Source: Elusimicrobiota bacterium (GTDB taxonomy: Bacteria > Elusimicrobiota > Elusimicrobia > UBA1565 > UBA9628). Taken from it: a stretch of DNA of 64,000 nt. Shown one piece after another: positions 59,681 to 64,000 of the stretch. The position numbers were made by a program, and so were the translations under genes. Numbering within the stretch: position 1 is the stretch's first letter; each line of letters opens with the position of its first letter. Where the stretch lies: assembly GCA_016194705.1 (NCBI GenBank), contig JACQAZ010000047.1:1-64000 (forward strand). The letters run 5' to 3'. Below the pieces are notes generated by a model. The model had not been told where the DNA came from. It worked only from the letters and a program-made list of their open reading frames with translations, and did no database searches.

Positions 59681-62103
59681 GAGAGGCCTCCTGAGGGGGG
59701 GATCGACGGACGCGGCCCGGGGGCGGTCCAGCCGGGAGTCCGCGGCGAGACTTTCGCCTCGGGCTCCGGGGCCGGCCCCAATGCCAGCTCGAGCACGTCC
59801 GAGAAATGCTTGACGGGGATCATCTTGACGTCGGCGAGGATCTCGGGCGGTATGTCCTCGAGGTCCTTCTGATTTTGCTCTGGGAAAAGGACCGTCTTGA
59901 TCGCCTCGCGATGCGCCGCGAGCACCTTTTCCTTGAGGCCGCCGATCGGCAGCACGCGGCCGCGCAAGGTGATCTCGCCGGTCATCGCGATGCCGGGCAG
60001 GACGGCGCGGCCGGTCATCAAGGAGGCGATCGCGGTCGCGATCGCGATGCCCGCCGAAGGCCCGTCCTTGGGGGTCGCGCCCTCGGGGACGTGGACGTGG
60101 AGGTCGACGTCCTTGAAATGGTCGAGGTTGATGCCGAACTCCTTGGCCATCGACTTGAGGTACGAGAGCGCGGCCTGCGCGGACTCCATCATGACCTGGC
60201 CGAGCTTGCCGGTGAGTTTCAGCTCGCCCTTGCCGGGCATGGCGACGACCTCGATGGCCATCGTCACGCCGCCGACCTCGGTCCAGGCCAGGCCCGTCGA
60301 GACGCCGAGGCCGTTGAAGGAGTTGCGCTCCTTGAAGAACTTCGGTATGCCGAGGAACTTCTGGAGGTTCTCGGCCGTGACGGCGACTTTTTGCTCGCCG
60401 TCGGCCACGAAGAGCTTGGCGGCCTTGCGCGCGAGGCTGGCCATCTCGCGGTCGAGGTTGCGCACGCCGGCCTCGCGCGTGTACTCCTCGATGGCGCGGT
60501 CGATGGCGTCGTCGCCGACCGTGACGAGCTCGGCTTTGAGGCCGTGGGCCTTGAGCTGCTTGGGCAAGAGGTAGGTCCGAGCGATGAGCTTTTTCTCGGC
60601 GTGGGTGTAGCCGGGGAAGCGCAAGACCTCGAGGCGGTCCTGAAGGCTCACGGGGATGCCCTCGAGCGTGTTGGCCGTGCAGATGAACATGACCTGCGAA
60701 AGGTCGAACTCCGTGTCGAGGTAGTGATCGAGGAAGGTGAAGTTCTGCTCGGGATCGAGGACCTCGAGCATCGCAGCCGCCGGATCGCCGCGCCAGTCCA
60801 TGCCCATCTTGTCGATCTCGTCCAATAAAAAGAGAGGGTTCCGGGAGCCCGCCTTGCGCAGGGATTGGATGATGCGGCCCGGCAAAGAACCGATGTAGGT
60901 GCGCCGGTGCCCCCTGATCTCGGCCTCGTCCCGGACGCCGCCCAAGGACATGCGCACGAACTTGCGGCCCAAAGAGCGCGCGATCGAGCGTCCCATCGAG
61001 GTCTTGCCCACGCCGGGAGGCCCGACGAAGCACAGGATCGGGCCCTTGAGGCCCTTGGTCAGCTTCGTGACGGCCAGATACTCGAGTATGCGCTCCTTGA
61101 TCTTCTTGAGGTCGTAGTGGTCGGCGTCGAGAATCTCCTCGGCCCGCCGGACATCGAGATTATCGCGGGTGCGCTTCGACCACGGCAGATGGGTCATCCA
61201 GTCGAGGTAGGTCCGCGCGACGGTCGACTCGGGAGAGTAAGGCATCATCTTCTCGAGCCTAGAGAGCTCCTTGGTCGAAGCCTCGAAGGCGGCCTTGGGC
61301 ATCCTGGCGTCCTTGATCGCCTTGCGCAAATCCTCGATCTCTTGCGCGAAGTCGTCTTTTTGGCGGAGCTCTTTTTGGATCGCTTTCATCTGCTCCGTCA
61401 GGTAGTACTCCTTCTGGGTCTTCTCGATTTGGGACTTGACGCGCGTGTGGATCTTGCGCTCGAGCGTCATGATCTCGATGTCGGTCTTGAGGAAGCCGAT
61501 GAGCTTCTCGAGGCGCTTCGCGACGTCGAGCTCTTCCAAGACGTTCTGGCGGTCGGCGGCCTTCGAGAGGCCGTTGGCCGCGATCGTGTCGCAAAGCTGG
61601 GAGGGATCCTCCATGCGCTGCAGGGCGGGCAGGATCTCGGAGGTCGAGCGGCGCGCGAGCTTGGAGTGCTCGTCGAAGACCTCGAGGCAGTGGCGCATAA
61701 GGGCCTTGAGCTCGGCGGTGGCCTGGGAGGTCTCCGGCGGATACTCGAGGTCAGCCTCCCAGTAGGCCTTGCCCGCGGGAATCTCGGGAGCCTTGGCGAC
61801 GGCTCTCGTGAGGCCCTGCAGGAAGACCTTGAGCGTGCCGTCGGGCATCTTGAGGAACTGCACGACCTCGGCCAGAACGCCGGTCGTGTAGAGGTCGGCG
61901 GGCTGAGGATCCTCGAGGGTGATCTCCTTCTGCGCGACGACCGCGAGGAGTTTCGCGGTATCCTTCATCGCCGCTTCCAGCGCCGCGACCGATTTAGCGC
62001 GCCCCACGGAGAGGGGCAGGACCATGTGCGGGAAGACCACGACGTCGCGCACGGCGAGCAGGGGGAGCCTTCCCGGGCGCGCGCTCGTCTTGGGCTCGCT
62101 CAC
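59677..62103 (-). CDS. lon: ATP-dependent Lon protease
   Basis: The start is GTG 62103, overlapping the clpP stop (GTGA), giving 808 aa; the track start at 62421 lies within clpP. It contains the N-terminal substrate domain, the AAA+ domain with Walker A GPPGVGKT, Walker B and sensor motifs, and the C-terminal peptidase domain with catalytic Ser ([11 protein letters not shown]) and Lys (GLKEKVLAA). Full length. It degrades misfolded and regulatory proteins in the cytosol. Confidence 0.96.
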   Translation of the reverse strand: MSEPKTSARPGRLPLLAVRDVVVFPHMVLPLSVGRAKSVAALEAAMKDTAKLLAVVAQKEITLEDPQPADLYTTGVLAEVVQFLKMPDGTLKVFLQGLTRAVAKAPEIPAGKAYWEADLEYPPETSQATAELKALMRHCLEVFDEHSKLARRSTSEILPALQRMEDPSQLCDTIAANGLSKAADRQNVLEELDVAKRLEKLIGFLKTDIEIMTLERKIHTRVKSQIEKTQKEYYLTEQMKAIQKELRQKDDFAQEIEDLRKAIKDARMPKAAFEASTKELSRLEKMMPYSPESTVARTYLDWMTHLPWSKRTRDNLDVRRAEEILDADHYDLKKIKERILEYLAVTKLTKGLKGPILCFVGPPGVGKTSMGRSIARSLGRKFVRMSLGGVRDEAEIRGHRRTYIGSLPGRIIQSLRKAGSRNPLFLLDEIDKMGMDWRGDPAAAMLEVLDPEQNFTFLDHYLDTEFDLSQVMFICTANTLEGIPVSLQDRLEVLRFPGYTHAEKKLIARTYLLPKQLKAHGLKAELVTVGDDAIDRAIEEYTREAGVRNLDREMASLARKAAKLFVADGEQKVAVTAENLQKFLGIPKFFKERNSFNGLGVSTGLAWTEVGGVTMAIEVVAMPGKGELKLTGKLGQVMMESAQAALSYLKSMAKEFGINLDHFKDVDLHVHVPEGATPKDGPSAGIAIATAIASLMTGRAVLPGIAMTGEITLRGRVLPIGGLKEKVLAAHREAIKTVLFPEQNQKDLEDIPPEILADVKMIPVKHFSDVLELALGPAPEPEAKVSPRTPGWTAPGPRPSIPPSGGLS

Positions 62104-62702
62104 AGTTTGGCCCCGGGAAGAACGACGTCGACGATCCCGTAAGCCTTGGCCTCCTCGGCGGACATGTAGAAGTTTCGCTCCATGTCCTTGGTCAGCTTGT
62201 CCTTGGTCTGGCCGGTGTGCAGGGCCAAAATCCCGCTCAAGCGGTCCTTGGTCTTCTGCATCTCCTCGGCCTCGATGATGATGTCGGTCGCCTGGCCGCC
62301 CAAATCGCCGCGGATGAGGGGCTGATGGATCATGACCCTGGAATGCGGCAGCATGTAGCGCTTGCCCCTGGTCCCGGCGGCCAGCAGCACGGCGCCAAAC
62401 GACATCGCCATGCCGAAGCACATCGTCGAGATCGGCGACTTGATGTACTGCATCGTGTCGTAGATCGCAAGGCCCGCGGTGACCATGCCGCCCGGCGAGT
62501 TGATGTAGAGGTTGATGTCCTTGTCGGGATCCTCGGCGTCGAGGTAGAGCAGCTGCGAGATAATGAGGTTCGCCGAGTCGGTGCTCACCACGCCTTCGTA
62601 GCCGCCCGCGAAGATGATCCTCTCCTTCAAGAGCCGCGAGAAGATGTCGTAGCCGATGGCCGAGCCCTGGGTCCAGCGTTCGAGTATCGTAGGGACTATC
62701 AT
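62100..62702 (-). CDS. clpP: ATP-dependent Clp protease proteolytic subunit
   Basis: The 200-aa protein has the catalytic triad Ser101 ([13 protein letters not shown]), His126 (MIHQPL) and Asp173 ([14 protein letters not shown]). It lacks a propeptide beyond the usual short N-terminus. ClpP forms a tetradecameric chamber for AAA+ partners; no clpX is adjacent. It leads an operon clpP-lon-aminotransferase and begins 52 bp after the transglutaminase-like gene. Confidence 0.95.
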   Translation of the reverse strand: MIVPTILERWTQGSAIGYDIFSRLLKERIIFAGGYEGVVSTDSANLIISQLLYLDAEDPDKDINLYINSPGGMVTAGLAIYDTMQYIKSPISTMCFGMAMSFGAVLLAAGTRGKRYMLPHSRVMIHQPLIRGDLGGQATDIIIEAEEMQKTKDRLSGILALHTGQTKDKLTKDMERNFYMSAEEAKAYGIVDVVLPGAKL

Positions 62703-62753
62703 GGAGAGATTATATGGTTTTGCGCGGGCGTCGTCCAGAGCGGCCCGAGAGTT

Positions 62754-63752
62754 TCAGAAAAAGGGATCGACCTTGTAGCCTTCCTGCGAGCCCAGCAGCT
62801 TCTGGGTGGTCTCGGCGAGCATGCCCGGCGGCATCCAGGCTGGACCCGCGGGCTCGACGAGGACGTACTGCGTGCCTTGGTACTCGATGAACAGGTCTCC
62901 CTTGAGCGGGTTACGAAGGACGCCCATGACGTAATGATCGGGCAGGCTGACGCCGACGAGCCGGATCTTGGGCCAATTCGAGAGGACCGAGGCCAGAAGC
63001 CCGGTCTTGGTATCGCAGTCGCCCCAGCCCAGCACGAGAGTCTTGACCGGGTGCCAAAGGCCGCCCGTGTGGACGCCGCCCTCGATGTTGGGCGGGACCT
63101 TGTAGCCGACCGCGGTCTGGACCATCGCGACGACGGCGCCGATGATGTCGCCCGACTCGTAGCCCTTCGACTGGGCAATCGAGTCGAAGGCCTGGGCCAG
63201 CGAGGCCACGCGCGCGCCGCTCTTGCCGACCAAGGCCGGCATGTCGACCTCGACGACGCCGCCGCCCATGAGACGGAAACCCTTGCCGCCCATGTAATCA
63301 TGCAGCTTCTTGTCGTACTGGGCCTTGAGTCCCGCCAGGGCTTGGTTGAGCTGAACCTGGTTCTTATGCGTCTTGATCGCCTCGGCGAGCGCGGCCTTGC
63401 GCGCCCCCTCGTGCCAGGCCTTGATCTCGTCGACGTCCTCTTGCTTGTAGCCCCACTGCGACTCGTACCCGTCGAAGACCTCCTTGGCGACCTTGAAGTC
63501 GACGGAGAGCTGGTCGTTGTTGAAATTGCGAAAGCCGTAGCGCGCGGAGTAGCCTTTCGGGTCCTTGTCGAGCTTCTGGCTCGCGAAGCGTCCTTGCAGC
63601 GGCTCCCCGCCGGCCTCCTGCGCGCGCACGATCATGCCGTCCTGGGGGACGACGACGAGGCGCTCCTGCCAACGCCAGGCGATGCTCGCCGCCAAGGCGT
63701 AAAAGCAGGCGCCAAGAACGGCGAGCCTCAAGTGGGGCAGACGGAAGTTCAT
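62754..63752 (-). CDS. Membrane-anchored transglutaminase-like protein
   Basis: The 332-aa protein has one N-terminal membrane helix (about 9-27) and a soluble part. Near the C-terminus lies GWGDCDTKTGLLASVL (Cys246) and DHYVMGV (His273), followed by LVEPAG (possible acid around 297), the arrangement of transglutaminase-like cysteine peptidases/amidases. The middle is helical and unassigned. It has a TAAAAT -10 about 12 nt upstream and is divergent from galE. Confidence 0.75.
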   Translation of the reverse strand: MNFRLPHLRLAVLGACFYALAASIAWRWQERLVVVPQDGMIVRAQEAGGEPLQGRFASQKLDKDPKGYSARYGFRNFNNDQLSVDFKVAKEVFDGYESQWGYKQEDVDEIKAWHEGARKAALAEAIKTHKNQVQLNQALAGLKAQYDKKLHDYMGGKGFRLMGGGVVEVDMPALVGKSGARVASLAQAFDSIAQSKGYESGDIIGAVVAMVQTAVGYKVPPNIEGGVHTGGLWHPVKTLVLGWGDCDTKTGLLASVLSNWPKIRLVGVSLPDHYVMGVLRNPLKGDLFIEYQGTQYVLVEPAGPAWMPPGMLAETTQKLLGSQEGYKVDPFF

Positions 63753-63776
63753 TGGGGAAAGGATATTTTACCATGG

Positions 63777-63782
63777 TATAAT
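63777..63782 (+). promoter_or_regulatory. -10 box of galE
   Basis: A perfect TATAAT lies 12 nt before ATG 63795; on the other strand TAAAAT serves the transglutaminase-like gene. The -35 at 19 bp is weak (TTGGGG). Confidence 0.5.
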
Positions 63783-63794
63783 CACCACCGCACG

Positions 63795-64000
63795 ATGAAG
63801 ATCCTCGTCACCGGCGCCGCGGGCTACATAGGCAGTCACACGGCCCTCGAACTGCTCAGGGCAGGTCACGAGGTCGCCGGTTTCGACAACCTCTGCAACT
63901 CATCCGAGAAGGCCGTCGAGCGCGTCCGCGAGCTCTCCGGCAAGCCCCTGCGCTTCGAGAAGATAGACCTCCTAGACCGTCCCGGCCTGGACCGGCTGTT
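63795..64000 (+). CDS. galE: UDP-glucose 4-epimerase (start only)
   Basis: The visible 68 codons read MKILVTGAAGYIGSHTALELLRAGHEV..., with the GxxGxxG dinucleotide motif GAAGYIG of extended SDRs and the FDNLCNSS region typical of GalE. The rest is outside the window. It would interconvert UDP-glucose and UDP-galactose for surface polysaccharide synthesis. Confidence 0.85.
   Translation, partial: MKILVTGAAGYIGSHTALELLRAGHEVAGFDNLCNSSEKAVERVRELSGKPLRFEKIDLLDRPGLDRL

Noticed and set aside
59806-62142. Long plus-strand ORFs opposite lon (59806-60828, 60865-62142)
   Set aside because: Shadow frames over lon; repetitive Val/Leu/Gly/Asp/Arg composition, no known motif.

Overview
This is a high-GC, gene-dense bacterial window. 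About 65 protein genes and one tRNA are called; there is no rRNA, CRISPR array or intact insertion sequence. The organism is probably a diderm: there are type IV pilus ATPases, likely outer-membrane beta-barrels (a DUF5916-type protein and a 410-aa barrel-like protein), lipoproteins, and periplasmic Spy/CnrX-like proteins. The overall flavour (pilB/pilT, large secreted caspase-like and GH15 proteins, long coiled-coil protein) reminds me of uncultured Elusimicrobiota. That is a guess; the sequence alone does not prove the phylum.

Layout. 1-3 kb (minus): truncated zinc-ribbon membrane protein, PHP-domain membrane protein, DGHHK-motif protein. 3-6 kb (plus): 867-aa coiled-coil protein and a YtxH protein, closed by a clear terminator. 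6-10 kb (minus): tightly packed operon pilT, cyclic-nucleotide-binding protein, secreted protein, enoyl-CoA hydratase-like, SDR. 10-14 kb: TIGR01777 epimerase, lipoprotein, DUF1223 protein, tRNA-Asn with terminator, NTF2-like protein. 14-24 kb (minus): a run of nine or ten genes headed by chrB and chrA (chromate resistance), then DUF1259, a ChrB-domain/secreted duplicated-repeat read-through ORF, a PepSY-like protein, an ABC exporter, a secreted LamG/DUF1080-like protein and CBM9-DUF5916. 24-30 kb: fatty acid desaturase, large membrane protein with caleosin-like tail, arsenate reductase, ECF sigma operon with two periplasmic metal-sensor-like proteins, PII-like and VOC proteins. 30-37 kb: two tandem secreted caspase-like paralogues and a GH15 glucoamylase fused to an ICMT-type methyltransferase. 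37-42 kb (plus): pilB, GAF-HD(GYP) protein, Ser/Thr kinase, degenerate cyclase. 42-50 kb: half-size TauE/SafE, BNR-repeat protein, LolA-like protein, barrel protein, thioredoxin-like protein, alanine dehydrogenase, zinc-ribbon protein. 50-54 kb (minus): TPR protein, ABC-2 exporter, SerA. 54-64 kb: ankyrin-caspase lipoprotein, a 620-bp repeat-bearing region, ICMT-like and histidine phosphatase genes, hicBA, a clpP-lon-aminotransferase operon, a transglutaminase-like protein and the start of galE.

Two structural themes stand out. First, many transcription-unit heads have a recognisable -10 (often with a -35 at 17-18 bp) only 5-12 nt upstream of the start codon, implying leaderless or near-leaderless mRNAs; distal genes of the same operons often use a strong AGGAGG Shine-Dalgarno or overlapping ATGA/GTGA junctions. 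Second, convergent genes nearly always abut or interlock: four pairs share stop codons through CTAG, TTAA or CTAA tetramers, so intrinsic terminators are almost absent.

Functionally, the pilus extension ATPase (PilB) is co-transcribed with signalling proteins (HD-GYP-like, Ser/Thr kinase, degenerate cyclase), while the retraction ATPase (PilT) is co-transcribed with a cyclic-nucleotide-binding protein. Chromate and arsenate resistance plus an ECF/Spy-type operon point to a metal-exposed habitat. Three caspase-like exported proteins form the most unusual family here.
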